Counted from the first letter of the stretch, positions 36,700 through 46,301 are shown. The stretch: DNA of 64,000 nucleotides from Clostridia bacterium (GCA_017410605.1 JAFQQN010000004.1:43586-107585), one strand, 5' to 3'. Numbers and translations are program-made. Notes: generated by a model not told the origin, from the sequence alone.

Positions 36700-37575
36700 T
36701 TATATAATTTCAAATTCTTGAAGTAAAGCGTAATACTGTGTTTCGGTGATTTTTCCTTCAGTTAAGGCATCTGTTATATATGATAACTGACCTTCTTTTG
36801 ACCTGTTCATTCCAACCTGTTTTTTAAAATTATCTAATTGGGTACCACTAAACAATACCCCCACATCTTCACCAAAACGCGGTTCTGAATATTTTTCATA
36901 AAACGATTCATAACCATTAACTTTATTTGTGCCATCAACGTCTTTTCCGTCAATAGTTATAAGTGTTGGGGTATTCGCGGTGTTCTGCCTATCCTTTTCA
37001 GCCTCAGCTGCAGAGAAGCGCTGATTATCTAGCGTAACGGCGCGGTCATAGGCGCGTTGGTCTGCCTGGTTCATAAAGGAAGCATACATTTCGTTGTTTC
37101 GAGTGGCTGTGTCATACTTGCTCTGTGCCGCAAGGGTATTCTTTTCAGAATTTGCATTAGCAATAACATCGGCAATTTGAGAACGAAGAGAAGCCATTGC
37201 CGCATTTTTTTGCCGCGTAATAGCTGCATCGGCGTTAGAACGCTGAATGTTAATGGCGGTCTGTTGAGTTCGGTTTAAACCACTGTTGGTAAGGCCCATA
37301 TTAGCCATTCTTTCTGCTAACTGCCGTTCGTTAATCTTCTGCTGAATGGCGTTGGATTCATACCCAGACTGATAATGCTGGGGCAGAGCGCTAATCTGCC
37401 CCTCGATTTTTTCTGTAGCCCTTTGGGTATTTGCATCTATAACCGTGTTCATATCGTTTACATATGCCGTTCCTGCCGCATTGTTTTTGTCAGCATAGAC
37501 CTTGTGTTGTTGCTCAGCATTCTTTTGAAATTTGGAATTATAATTTAAATAATCTTCGTCAAAGGTGTTGCTCAT
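36700..37575 (-). CDS. Internal virion protein (coiled-coil, Gln/Ala/Asn-rich)
   Basis: 291 residues, mostly helical, polar and rich in Gln, Ala and Asn (ATEKIEGQISALPQHYQSG, LNRTQQTAINIQRSN). It lacks membrane segments. It starts one base after the stop of the tail gene and lies directly before the giant ejection protein. This is the position of small internal virion or ejection proteins in short-tailed phages. The role is inferred from position and composition. Confidence 0.6.
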   Translation of the reverse strand: MSNTFDEDYLNYNSKFQKNAEQQHKVYADKNNAAGTAYVNDMNTVIDANTQRATEKIEGQISALPQHYQSGYESNAIQQKINERQLAERMANMGLTNSGLNRTQQTAINIQRSNADAAITRQKNAAMASLRSQIADVIANANSEKNTLAAQSKYDTATRNNEMYASFMNQADQRAYDRAVTLDNQRFSAAEAEKDRQNTANTPTLITIDGKDVDGTNKVNGYESFYEKYSEPRFGEDVGVLFSGTQLDNFKKQVGMNRSKEGQLSYITDALTEGKITETQYYALLQEFEII

Positions 37576-39780
37576 TTATCTTGTCACTCCCATTGTTTTT
37601 ACTTTAATAAGAATTCCGTCCACTGCAATCTGACCCTCACAACTTAAGCGTAGGCCAAATCTTAAGGCTCGGTTTATTCCGGGTAAAAAACGTTTTGTTT
37701 TTATATATTCAGGTGAAAATTCATTTTCTTCACCGTTAATCTCAATATAGCCACCGTCAGCAATTCCACTGTCGGTAACATAGCTAATTTGCACGTTCTC
37801 GGTTTTTTCACCAAAGCCTATGTAAAGCTGCTCTATCTTTTTAAACCGTTCGGGGAGGCCGAAATCAAACATTTTAGTCTGCAGCATTGTAGATATAGGG
37901 CAGGTGTTTTTCGCAAAATCGGTTATATCCACACCGGAATTTTCATTTAGCCTAAATATTTCAAAATGCAGATTAAAATACCTCGCCCAGAACATAGATA
38001 TATAACATTCACTGCCTGAGAAAATAAAGTTCCAGGAAAGGCAACTATCATTTTCAAACATTTCCGGTAGCTCCCAAAGATACCATATTAGCTTTCGCTG
38101 TGATTTTTTACTGTCAGAATAAGCAGGTAGGGAACTGAAATAGTAATAGTCATAATTAAGAACAAAGACTTTTGACCCGAACACAAGCAAATAGTGGCCG
38201 TCATATATACAGCTGTTAGCCCTAGATAATTCCTCTTCGCTTAGCGTTTTTAAAGCTCTGTCGATATTTCGGGAAATGGGGGCGATATTACAAGTGCTGT
38301 ATTGATTAGCCGATTTTAGCATATAAACCTTTTTATCCTTACAGGCCCACACAAGCCTATCACCGCAAAGCTGTATTGTTTGGGGCAAATCACAGCCAAT
38401 TTTAGAGTGTATTTGAATAATAGGGAAAGTGGCAGATAAGGTTGTTATATCTATAACCCTTCCGGCTTTTACGTCTTCGGCGGTGTAGCTTTGGCCGGAA
38501 TTATATGTAGTATAAAAAAGCTCGTTTTCTTTAAAGATAACAAGCATTTCGCTTTGTTTTTCCAAGGCCGTTATTCGTTGGTTGGATTCACCTATATAAG
38601 CATAGTTGTTTTCACTAAAATAGGTTGGGTTATTAAGGTCAGACCACACAAGTAAATTCTTTTCTTCTTCACTTCCTGATAAGAAAAGACGCGTGCCGCC
38701 GGATATTCCCTCTGCCGTTCCACCAAACCAAGTGCCAAATTGCACCCCGTGTAACGGTGTGCGCTTGTTATTTAAAGGTTTTATTTTAACCTCTATGTTA
38801 TTTGTATAAACCCCTAAAGCACTTGGGACGACAAAATATGGATATTGAAGTGAATTCTCCGGATTTTCAGTCCAATCCTTATTTATCGTACGAAAACTAA
38901 TATGCCCGGAATATTGATTAACCAAAATTACGTATTGCTCATATAGTTGGTGGTTTTCATTGCATAAGATTACGTCAGGGATTATTTCTCCGATATCTAC
39001 AGGTCCAAAGGTGAGTTTTGTTTTGCCATCAGGTGAATTATAGGTAACGAAAAGAGTGCTATTCGCAAAGGAAACAGGAAGTGTTAAACCATTTGAAACT
39101 CCGTCACTTGTGTAGCAATAAGAAACCCACGTTCCCGAAAAGCAACTATAACCCTCTAAAAAACTAGCAGGTGCGTATTCTTCGGTTTCACTTGCAGGTA
39201 AGGTTCCGTAAGCGTCCATTTTTCCGTTTACATAAACCAAAGGTACATAAAGTTCTTCGCTTGTAAACCTGTGCAAAGTATACGGCATTGTTTCGCTCTC
39301 TTGCGCTTCATACAAGCTAACTAGGTCACCCTCTGTGATTATTAAAAATACACCCAGTCCTTTTTGGACAACCGGCTTACCCGAGAATACTACAAAGCTA
39401 ATATTTGACGATTCAGCCACCTTCCCATAGCAACGGTATTCTATATTGTCTTTAGAATAAACAAGAAGAGTTAGGTTGCCGTTTGGGTCTAAAATTATAT
39501 CTGCTTTTTGTTCTTCACCGTTAACATAGCTGGTAAACTTTGTTTGTTTGATTTTTAAGCCTTCGCCGTTCATTGTTGAAGAAAAAGCGTCATATATCCC
39601 CTTATAATATTCAACAGCGGGTCGGGTCTTAAGAACGCCGTCTTTATACCAAAGGTTTTTCATATCTGTAAGCTGATTATCGTCTACAAGATTTAAAGGG
39701 TCAGCAAGGTTAGCACCGCCGGTCATAGCAGGAATTTTAATGCTACTCGAAGCCGATTTGTTGAATGTTGGATGTATCAA
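37576..39780 (-). CDS. Tail protein, probable beta-propeller nozzle/tail tubular B-like
   Basis: 734 residues, beta-rich, with repeated short motifs. The opening (GGANLADPLNLVDDNQLTDM then KNLWYKDGVLKTRPAV) is characteristic of T7 gp12/P22 gp10-like tail nozzle proteins, which begin by fixing a propeller. The start is TTG 39780, with GGGGGT seven bases upstream; there is no nearby ATG. It follows the adaptor gene, as in short-tailed phages. Confidence 0.65.
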   Translation of the reverse strand: MIHPTFNKSASSSIKIPAMTGGANLADPLNLVDDNQLTDMKNLWYKDGVLKTRPAVEYYKGIYDAFSSTMNGEGLKIKQTKFTSYVNGEEQKADIILDPNGNLTLLVYSKDNIEYRCYGKVAESSNISFVVFSGKPVVQKGLGVFLIITEGDLVSLYEAQESETMPYTLHRFTSEELYVPLVYVNGKMDAYGTLPASETEEYAPASFLEGYSCFSGTWVSYCYTSDGVSNGLTLPVSFANSTLFVTYNSPDGKTKLTFGPVDIGEIIPDVILCNENHQLYEQYVILVNQYSGHISFRTINKDWTENPENSLQYPYFVVPSALGVYTNNIEVKIKPLNNKRTPLHGVQFGTWFGGTAEGISGGTRLFLSGSEEEKNLLVWSDLNNPTYFSENNYAYIGESNQRITALEKQSEMLVIFKENELFYTTYNSGQSYTAEDVKAGRVIDITTLSATFPIIQIHSKIGCDLPQTIQLCGDRLVWACKDKKVYMLKSANQYSTCNIAPISRNIDRALKTLSEEELSRANSCIYDGHYLLVFGSKVFVLNYDYYYFSSLPAYSDSKKSQRKLIWYLWELPEMFENDSCLSWNFIFSGSECYISMFWARYFNLHFEIFRLNENSGVDITDFAKNTCPISTMLQTKMFDFGLPERFKKIEQLYIGFGEKTENVQISYVTDSGIADGGYIEINGEENEFSPEYIKTKRFLPGINRALRFGLRLSCEGQIAVDGILIKVKTMGVTR

Positions 39781-39785
39781 AACAA

Positions 39786-40163
39786 TTACCCCCGAATATG
39801 GGGCAGAGAATCTTTCATAGTAGTAATTCTTTTGCCCCTTGTTTTCTTTTGGTTATAAAGACTGGCATATAGCGCCTGATTGTCTGCATCGCTTTCGCTT
39901 TGAGCCAAATACATTGCCATTCCATACGGTGCAACATCATTAAGCACGGCCGATGAAAGCGTAAGCTCTTGTGAAATTGCTGTTAATGGCTTAAAACCGT
40001 CTTCCTTACCGGGAACAGCCTCGAAGCTATAATAAAGGTCTGAATAAACCCGATTTATTAAAGGCAATGCCTTTCTAAGCATTTCTTCTCTACCCGAAAC
40101 ACCCGAATCATTAACATAGCCTAAAATCTTCATTCCCTCGTCAAAAAGGTTTAACCCTGTCAT
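39786..40163 (-). CDS. Head-tail adaptor (P22 gp4/T7 gp11-like)
   Basis: 125 residues, mainly helical, starting inside the portal stop (ATGA overlap). The pattern LFDEGMKILGYVNDSG, INRVYSDLYYSFE, LSSAVLNDVAPYGMAMYLAQ is typical of adaptor proteins that bind under the portal. Genomic position between portal and tail protein agrees. Confidence 0.65.
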   Translation of the reverse strand: MTGLNLFDEGMKILGYVNDSGVSGREEMLRKALPLINRVYSDLYYSFEAVPGKEDGFKPLTAISQELTLSSAVLNDVAPYGMAMYLAQSESDADNQALYASLYNQKKTRGKRITTMKDSLPHIRG

Positions 40164-42019
40164 ATAGCCGCGCCTCCATCCTCATTAGCGGTTTGTAATA
40201 TTCTCATTCTTTCCTCTGCAGGTAAAGACATTAAAGCTTCACGCTCTTTGGGTGAAAGATTTGAAAGCATTTCATCCTCACTCATACCGGCAGACATTTT
40301 CTCCATTCTTGCCATTTCTTCCATTTGAGCCTGATGCATTGCCTGTGCCTGTTCATTAGCCTTCTTAATTTCTTTAATAAGCTTAGAAACGTTAGGTATA
40401 ATTCCTTTGGGTATTCTTTCAAGATACTGTAAAAGGTCAATCATCTGGCGGTCAAAAAGGTTGTCCAGACTTCTAAGGGTTTGAGCCTCAGAATAGAGGG
40501 TAGAAGCGCCCACGTCTATCTTTACACAAACAAGAAGGTCTTTATATCTTTCACCGTCAAAGGTTAAATACCAGGCGTGGCCTTGCTCTTCCATTTTTAT
40601 TGACCTTTGGCCATAATGAGTAATCCAGAACTCAGCCCAAATTCTTGCAACATCCTCACAGAATTGGTGGTAGCGGTTTTGTACCGTCTGTAAGGGTAGG
40701 GTAGCGGCTTCGCGAACTGCTATAATTGCTGAAGTATTATCCGGGTTAACATCACCCAAAGCGGCATCATTCGCCCCGGCCTGTGTTAAGGTCTGAGATA
40801 TAAGAGATACTATGTTGTTGTCAAAGTTGGGTGAAAAGTTAGGTGGAGTGATATATTGAATTGCACTTTTTATAGCAGAAGCTTCGCCTGAAGCGTGAAT
40901 AACCTGTCCGGGCTCGTTAGTAACTTCATCCATAATCACGCTATCGTCAACAACCATAATAGGCATACCAAGAAGCAGAACCGCCCATACAGAAGCGGTA
41001 AGCATACGGTTAATAGCAATCTGGTTAGGAATAAGATAGGTTACTTCGCTTTCGCCGTAGGCGTTGTTTCTTCTGCGTTCCCAAGTAAACTTAGCTAAAG
41101 GGTAAAGCCTAAGCTTAATATCCCAGGGCTTTCTTACAACAACGTTTTCACATACCCTTATAGCCTTGATAGTGGAATTTCCGTCCTTGCCGGTTTCTTT
41201 CCAATACTTGGTCAAAACGATTGCTTTTTTAGAGTTTTCTAACTCTTTTTCACCGTAATCTCCCGATTCATACTGGAGATTATTGTCAGGCTTAATTTGG
41301 CCTATTTCGTTTTCAGAAGCGCCGTTTCTTTTTGCTTCTTCGCGAAGCAGAGCAACGCTTTTACGCTGGGCAATAATTATATAAGGCTGGTTCTGTAGCT
41401 CTTCTTCATTTGGGTCACCGAAGTAAACGTTTTCCACATCTAATATCTCTGTGGCAATATCCCCATTAATCGGCATTGTTCTTGATAAATCTGCATAAAG
41501 CCCGGTTCTTACATTGGGGTCCCAATAGGTGTGTAAAATTCCACAACCCGAAATATAAGCATTTCTAAGTATCTGCTCTTTTTTATCGTCAAACTTCAGG
41601 CGTTCTGCCGAAACCCTAAAATAATCTGATAAGGCTGACATAACAAGGTTAATTTCCTCATCACCGGCTACAGACTGTTCAAAGCCACCATAAGCCTCGC
41701 CGTTTTCCATAGTTTCTCTTATTTCCTCAACCCTTTTGGAAAGGCCTATAGTGTTTGGAATACCCTCAGCACTGTAGTTTACCGAAATAGGGTTGGAAGC
41801 AACCATAGCAATCTTATAATCGCCTATACGCTTAATTATGTTGTGCCTTACCAAAGGGCGGTCATTACCGCACTGTGCGCCGTGCCATTGGTCACCAACA
41901 TAAAAACGCTCGTTCATTTTGCTCTGCTCATAAACTCCGCGGTAACCTATGCTGTTTTTAAACTCAATGCCTTTTTGATATTCGTCCCAAATTTTCTTAA
42001 ATACTTCTTTGTTGTCCAT
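40160..42019 (-). CDS. Portal protein
   Basis: 619 residues, AAAGGGG ribosome site. It has the portal opening MNERFYVGDQWHGAQ, KIAMVASNPISVNYSAEG (P22-type wing region) and a long acidic/Gln-rich C-terminal helix (KKANEQAQAMHQAQMEEMARME). It forms the 12-mer ring through which DNA enters and leaves the head. It lies after, not before, the coat gene, an unusual order. Confidence 0.85.
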   Translation of the reverse strand: MDNKEVFKKIWDEYQKGIEFKNSIGYRGVYEQSKMNERFYVGDQWHGAQCGNDRPLVRHNIIKRIGDYKIAMVASNPISVNYSAEGIPNTIGLSKRVEEIRETMENGEAYGGFEQSVAGDEEINLVMSALSDYFRVSAERLKFDDKKEQILRNAYISGCGILHTYWDPNVRTGLYADLSRTMPINGDIATEILDVENVYFGDPNEEELQNQPYIIIAQRKSVALLREEAKRNGASENEIGQIKPDNNLQYESGDYGEKELENSKKAIVLTKYWKETGKDGNSTIKAIRVCENVVVRKPWDIKLRLYPLAKFTWERRRNNAYGESEVTYLIPNQIAINRMLTASVWAVLLLGMPIMVVDDSVIMDEVTNEPGQVIHASGEASAIKSAIQYITPPNFSPNFDNNIVSLISQTLTQAGANDAALGDVNPDNTSAIIAVREAATLPLQTVQNRYHQFCEDVARIWAEFWITHYGQRSIKMEEQGHAWYLTFDGERYKDLLVCVKIDVGASTLYSEAQTLRSLDNLFDRQMIDLLQYLERIPKGIIPNVSKLIKEIKKANEQAQAMHQAQMEEMARMEKMSAGMSEDEMLSNLSPKEREALMSLPAEERMRILQTANEDGGAAI

Positions 42020-42091
42020 ACAATACCCCTTTCGTTTTATTGGCTCTATGACAGCATTTTTTCAAAATATCATCATACAACCAACAAACAG

Positions 42092-42120
42092 CAGCTACCC
42101 CAAACACTGTGGGGCAGCTG
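42092..42120 (-). other. Intercistronic hairpin before the portal gene
   Basis: CAGCTGCCCC / GGGGTAGCTG with a nine-base loop, no long U tract. It lies between the coat module and the portal gene and could reduce downstream expression relative to coat protein. Confidence 0.5.
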
Positions 42121-42136
42121 CCAAAATTATTTTTAT

Positions 42137-42307
42137 CTAAGCTTTTTCCTTAGGCTCCTTGCCGGTTTTGTTTTCCTTAGGTTCCTTGCCGGTTTTGTTT
42201 TCCTTAGGCTCCTTTATTTCGGTATAGCCTAAGGCCTTAAGGCGCTTAATTTTGTCCGGGTCGGTTGCAATTCTTATAACATTACCCGCTTTGCTTTTAA
42301 GCCTCAT
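42137..42307 (-). CDS. Small Lys/Glu-rich protein between coat and portal
   Basis: 56 residues, AAGGAGG eight bases before the ATG. The N-terminal half (IRIATDPDKIKRLKALGYTE) is a motif common in small phage head-module proteins. The C-terminal half is a tandem repeat (KEPKENKTG twice, then a partial copy) encoded by 27-bp DNA repeats, which could expand or shrink by slippage. Function unknown. Confidence 0.8.
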   Translation of the reverse strand: MRLKSKAGNVIRIATDPDKIKRLKALGYTEIKEPKENKTGKEPKENKTGKEPKEKA

Positions 42308-42320
42308 TTAATATTCCTCC

Positions 42321-43244
42321 TTAATAGGTGTAAGCAAATACAGTACCTACTTCGCTATTCTTTACAAACAAATCGTAATAGGTTCTGAAGTCGAACTGAT
42401 ATGCATCCTTCTTCTGACACTGGTCAGGAGTGAATACACGAACTTTTTCAAGCTTCTTAACAAGCTTAACCACCCTCTTAGGAAGAACAATACAGCCAAC
42501 ATCCTTAGCTGTTGCATCGGGTGTAAAGCCGCCTTCCTTTTGTCCGTCAGTAATACCGTCATTGAAAACAAAAGCGGTCTTCATTCTAGACATAGGCACA
42601 GGAATAATAGAACATTCATCAAGCTTTTTAACCTTGGTGTTTATCTCGCCCTTTTTGAAGTCGGCAATGTTAAGACGGCGGGTGAGCTCGGTGGTGTCCA
42701 TAAGAGCACCGTAAAAATCAGAGTTAACATAGGCAACAAGCTCTTCATCATATCCAATCTCGTCCTGCACCTTTCTAATGGCATTGTTGAGAATCTTAAC
42801 GCAACCGTTAGCCATTTCGCCTGTAACAGTCTGTTCGGCATTAACGGCAATGGTAGCAAGCTTAGAAAGACAATATGCGTCAAGCTCGGGCGCTGCCTTA
42901 GTACGGATAAATTCACCCATAATCTGACCTGCAAGGCCGGAAATACCAATCTCATCCATATCCATACGGTCAATATAGATGCGCTTACCACGTTCCATAG
43001 TTAGCTCATAAGGTTTATGTTCTACGGTAATACCGCCCTCGGGGAAACCTTCTGCGCGGTCATAATCTCCCAGACCGGTAAAGTCAACATCCGGAATAAG
43101 GATTGTCCTGGTTCCTACAAACTTGGAACCAAAAGAGTTGTCAAGAAAGCCGGTAGTAACCGACTTCTGAACCAGAACCTTGTCTAGCTCGTTTGTAAGC
43201 TCGGTTCTGAATTCTAATGTGTTAAGTCCACTTTGAATAGGCAT
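42321..43244 (-). CDS. Major capsid protein
   Basis: 307 residues, AGAAAGGA ribosome site. The sequence has the HK97-fold style seen in Firmicutes phage coat proteins: an N-terminal arm, DVDFTGLGDYDR, PEGGITVEHKPYELTMERGKRI in the E-loop/P-domain region, and a C-terminal LVKKLEKVRVFTPDQCQKKD. It directly follows the scaffold gene, the usual arrangement. Confidence 0.8.
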   Translation of the reverse strand: MPIQSGLNTLEFRTELTNELDKVLVQKSVTTGFLDNSFGSKFVGTRTILIPDVDFTGLGDYDRAEGFPEGGITVEHKPYELTMERGKRIYIDRMDMDEIGISGLAGQIMGEFIRTKAAPELDAYCLSKLATIAVNAEQTVTGEMANGCVKILNNAIRKVQDEIGYDEELVAYVNSDFYGALMDTTELTRRLNIADFKKGEINTKVKKLDECSIIPVPMSRMKTAFVFNDGITDGQKEGGFTPDATAKDVGCIVLPKRVVKLVKKLEKVRVFTPDQCQKKDAYQFDFRTYYDLFVKNSEVGTVFAYTY

Positions 43245-43262
43245 AATTTATTTTTCCTTTCT

Positions 43263-44084
43263 TTAGTGCCAAAGGCCCTTTCGCATAGCTTCAATTGCAG
43301 GTGAAGTGCTATTTGTTTCATCCGATTTAACACTTCCTGCGCTGCTTTCCGCCGCTGCTGCCGCGGACTTTTTGGCATTGTTAATTTTTTTGCTTTCGGC
43401 ATAATTGAATCTAAGCTGAGCATCGAGCAGAGAAATCTTTTTCTCAACAGCAAGTCTTAAAACCTGGTCGGGAATGTCTTTAACTTCCTTTATGTCAGGA
43501 AATTCAGCCTGAAGGTCTTTAAAATCGGCCGCTAGTCTTATATGCTCACCCTCAATTTCTTCATTAAAGGCGCGGCTCTCGTCTTCCAGCATCACTCCGG
43601 CAGCGTTTTGTATTCTGCTTGTTTCGGCATCGAAAATAGAATTAAAAAGGTCTTCATTTCCTTGGTCTACAAGCTGATTACGAATTTTATCGCGGCGCTG
43701 TTCCTCACTGGTGACCTTAAGATTTTCAATAAAACTCTTAACCGATTTTTCGCCCGCCTGTGCAGCAAGGTAACGTAGTTCATTCATTAACGGTTCTGAC
43801 TGCATGGCCTTTTGCGCAAGGGTTCTTGCCTCACTTTGGCTTAGATTCTTTGTTTCATGGTTGTACCTAACCATCAAAAAAGGAACCTCGCCGTCACCGT
43901 TTTCATCGGTGTTGGTTTGCTCCTGGTTATCGGTACTATCATTTTGTTCGGTTTCTTGCCCGTCTGCGGCCTCAGATGTGGTGCTCTGAGCTTCCTCTGG
44001 GTTAGTTGCCTCGTCTGTTGCCTCAGCGTTGTTTTCCTGTGGTGCGGAATCCAATTCCAAAGCATTTGTGTTCATTTCGTCCAT
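43263..44084 (-). CDS. Scaffolding protein
   Basis: 273 residues, AAGGAG ribosome site. The N-terminal about 65 residues are extremely acidic and low-complexity (Glu/Asp/Thr/Gln). The middle is a long helix (SEARTLAQKAMQSEP ... NLKVTSEEQRR). The C-terminus is basic (ESKKINNAKKSA). This is the typical form of a procapsid scaffold and it lies directly before the coat gene. Confidence 0.8.
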   Translation of the reverse strand: MDEMNTNALELDSAPQENNAEATDEATNPEEAQSTTSEAADGQETEQNDSTDNQEQTNTDENGDGEVPFLMVRYNHETKNLSQSEARTLAQKAMQSEPLMNELRYLAAQAGEKSVKSFIENLKVTSEEQRRDKIRNQLVDQGNEDLFNSIFDAETSRIQNAAGVMLEDESRAFNEEIEGEHIRLAADFKDLQAEFPDIKEVKDIPDQVLRLAVEKKISLLDAQLRFNYAESKKINNAKKSAAAAAESSAGSVKSDETNSTSPAIEAMRKGLWH

Positions 44085-44151
44085 TTTATAAACTCCTTTC
44101 CCAATGGTGATGGGTTGGTAATATGTGAAGAGATTTTATATCTCTTTTCAC

Positions 44152-44385
44152 CTAATCAGTTGTTATTTCTTCCTGGGGTTGTCCGTTATATGAAAGCATA
44201 TTAGATAACTCTTTTTGAAGCTGTTTCGCTTTCAATATAGCTTCATCGTTTGTTTTAGTAGGCTCAGCTCTAGCCGTAGGCTTTTGCCTTGGAATATTAC
44301 CTAAAAGCATACCGGCAATAAAGCAAACAGCCGCTAATAAAATTATGAGTGTAATTACAACTATGCTTATAATTGCAGTAAACAT
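44152..44385 (-). CDS. Small single-span membrane protein between terminase and scaffold
   Basis: 77 residues, AAGGAGGTG ribosome site. One N-terminal membrane segment (IISIVVITLIILLAAVCFIAG) is followed by a polar tail. The family is not recognised. A hairpin with GTGAAGAGAT / ATCTCTTTTCAC arms overlaps its stop (44125-44151). The location in the packaging module gives no clear role. Confidence 0.6.
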   Translation of the reverse strand: MFTAIISIVVITLIILLAAVCFIAGMLLGNIPRQKPTARAEPTKTNDEAILKAKQLQKELSNMLSYNGQPQEEITTD

Positions 44386-44404
44386 TAATTCACCTCCTTA
44401 AATG

Positions 44405-45775
44405 CTATATCCAGCTACCGTTAACATCCTTGGGAGTAACACCGTATTTCTTGTTAATGCGCTGGTCTGTCGTAGGCCTTTTCCTTGTATTCGGGTCAGC
44501 AGGCCTAAAATATTTTACATCAAAAAAGCCGTAGCGCAGGGCATCCATTAAATGATTATCCCTGTCTTCCGGCTTGTTGATTTTTCTATCATTTTTGTCT
44601 TTGGCGAAACAATACGAAGAAAGTTCCATAATAGTGTTTTTGCAGGTAGGCTTTACGAAGATTTTGTATTCCTGTATTTCGGATATGCCGTTCATTATAC
44701 TGTCACGGCCTTTTACCGAGGGCTGTATTCTCGTAATTCCCATTCGCCTTAAATCATCATTAGATTTAGGCTCCGCCGCATCGGCGCGGATGCGCTCTTT
44801 AGCATAGCCTTTTTCAGTTATCATTTTGGCAATATCGCTGTTTAGCATTTTTAGTTCGTAATGCTCGTCATATATGTAAACGGTTTTATCCACATTGTTA
44901 ACCGCAAAGGCTATAAAGGCGGTGGGGTCATTGGTGTAACCGTAGTCCAGACCGAAAAAATGTCTGAACTGCCAACGGTTGTCCTCTTTTATATTGCCTT
45001 CTTCATCCCGAAGAATACCAAGCTCTGAGGAATCAAAGTCTTTAATTTCCCAGTTTTCATAAACAAGACCTTCAGCAATACCCCAATCGCCAAGCCCGGC
45101 AACTCTAAACTTACGGGGATTGGTTAACCTCATTCTTTCAAAGACCTCTTTATCCGTTTCATCTAACCATTCATTAATCAGATAATTTGTGGTGTATGAG
45201 GAAACGGTTTCGTCAGAGGTATCAAAAAAACGAGCCTTTAACCAATGTTGTTCGCTCCAAGGGTTAAAAGTAAGGGTTGTTTGTTTAAAAAGCGGTGCAG
45301 GAACCTCGCCACGCGGAACCGAAAGGTCCAGCTTGTCAAAATCATCTTCGCTACGTATTTCAAAGGCCTCTTCAATCCATACCCAACATAGATACCCGGT
45401 TGAAACGGTTGTAGAAGCCAACTTAAGAACGTCATCAAAGCCTCTGAATAATATCTTTTGTCCTGTAGGTATATAAACCATTTCCATAGGACTAACAGTA
45501 TTTTTCCAAAGGTGTGATACCCCCAACCGTCTTTGAGCCCATTCCAGCTGAGCAAAAGTACTATCGCGGTGGGTGTTCATAACTACGCGGACAACAAGTA
45601 AATTAGAGCCAGGATATTGCATAATTCTAGTGATTTGATTTAGAGCAGTTGTTGAAGATTTTTTAGAACCTTTACCGCCCTTGCAAACCCTATAACGTGT
45701 TTTACACCGCCAAAAATCACCATAGCCACGGCCGACAATCTCAGGCAAATAAATCTTAGTCGGCAATATCATCAT
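44405..45775 (-). CDS. terL: Terminase large subunit
   Basis: DNA-packaging motor. The ATPase has a Walker A-like loop CKGGKGSKKSS near residue 28 and Walker B YLCWVWIEEAF near 130. The nuclease domain has FFGLDYGYTNDPTAF (first acidic residue) and a C-terminal DNHLMDALRYGFF. The ATG at 45775 (or 45772) is preferred over the longer open frame; it overlaps the small subunit gene, and AGGGG lies directly upstream. A TTG at 45766 with better spacing is possible. About 456 residues is a normal length. Confidence 0.88.
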   Translation of the reverse strand: MMILPTKIYLPEIVGRGYGDFWRCKTRYRVCKGGKGSKKSSTTALNQITRIMQYPGSNLLVVRVVMNTHRDSTFAQLEWAQRRLGVSHLWKNTVSPMEMVYIPTGQKILFRGFDDVLKLASTTVSTGYLCWVWIEEAFEIRSEDDFDKLDLSVPRGEVPAPLFKQTTLTFNPWSEQHWLKARFFDTSDETVSSYTTNYLINEWLDETDKEVFERMRLTNPRKFRVAGLGDWGIAEGLVYENWEIKDFDSSELGILRDEEGNIKEDNRWQFRHFFGLDYGYTNDPTAFIAFAVNNVDKTVYIYDEHYELKMLNSDIAKMITEKGYAKERIRADAAEPKSNDDLRRMGITRIQPSVKGRDSIMNGISEIQEYKIFVKPTCKNTIMELSSYCFAKDKNDRKINKPEDRDNHLMDALRYGFFDVKYFRPADPNTRKRPTTDQRINKKYGVTPKDVNGSWI

Positions 45776-46109
45776 CCCCTGAGAGAATAACAACACCGCC
45801 GCTATGTTCAATTTCGTCCTTGGGCTTTTCACCTGCAGTATCACGTACCCAATCGGCAGAAGGCTTGTCACCGTTCATAGCGTTAACAACCATGGCAAGA
45901 GAAACACCCTCGTAACAACTACTTTCTTCAATCCCCATTTCCAAAAGCAAAGCTCTGATAGTTGTCATATCCTTTGGAATAGGACCATTAAGAATTTTTT
46001 TGACGGCGCTTCTCATACGCCGCATTTCTCCGCTTTTCTTTCCGCCGGCCGACTGTTCTTCTTGTGTTAGCTTATGTCCGCCCGGTATCAAATTCTGTTC
46101 ATTTGCCAT
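45756..46109 (-). CDS. Terminase small subunit-like protein
   Basis: 117 residues. It has a basic N-terminus (KLTQEEQSAGGKKSG then EMRRMRSAVKKIL), a helical middle, and the C-terminal pattern SADWVRDTAGEKPKDEIE seen in many phage small terminases. It overlaps the large subunit gene. It is the first gene of the late operon, after the regulated leader. Confidence 0.75.
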   Translation of the reverse strand: MANEQNLIPGGHKLTQEEQSAGGKKSGEMRRMRSAVKKILNGPIPKDMTTIRALLLEMGIEESSCYEGVSLAMVVNAMNGDKPSADWVRDTAGEKPKDEIEHSGGVVILSGDDDIAD

Positions 46110-46182
46110 AGTTTCACCTCTTTCATAGATAAAATCCCCATTCCCACCTCAGCAGTATTTCCTATGCCGCCGTCCATAATAA

Positions 46183-46229
46183 AAGGCCACAAGGAAAAAT
46201 CCCTGCAGCCTTAATATTTAAATATTAAG
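46183..46229 (-). promoter_or_regulatory. Late leader: terminator-like hairpin and perfect palindrome
   Basis: Downstream of the late -10 lies a 20-bp perfect palindrome CTTAATATTTAAATATTAAG (46210-46229). It is followed by a hairpin (AAGGC..CAGG / CCTTG..GCCTT, 46183-46212) running into TTTTATT. Transcripts of the late operon must pass this hairpin, so antitermination or a packaging signal is possible (inference). Confidence 0.5.
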
Positions 46230-46258
46230 TTTTATGGTTTTGAAATTAACCCCTTATC

Positions 46259-46301
46259 ATTATAGCATGGGAAAAACCTAAAATGTTCCCACATTTTTCC
46301 C
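46259..46301 (-). promoter_or_regulatory. Probable late promoter with activator-type inverted repeat
   Basis: The minus strand has TGCTATAAT, an extended -10 (TATAAT at 46259-46264), with no good -35. In the place of the -35 lies an inverted repeat GGGAAAAA (46294-46301) / TTTTTCCC (46269-46276). This is the layout of an activator-dependent promoter; the neighbouring ArpU/RinA-like gene is the obvious activator. Confidence 0.6.
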
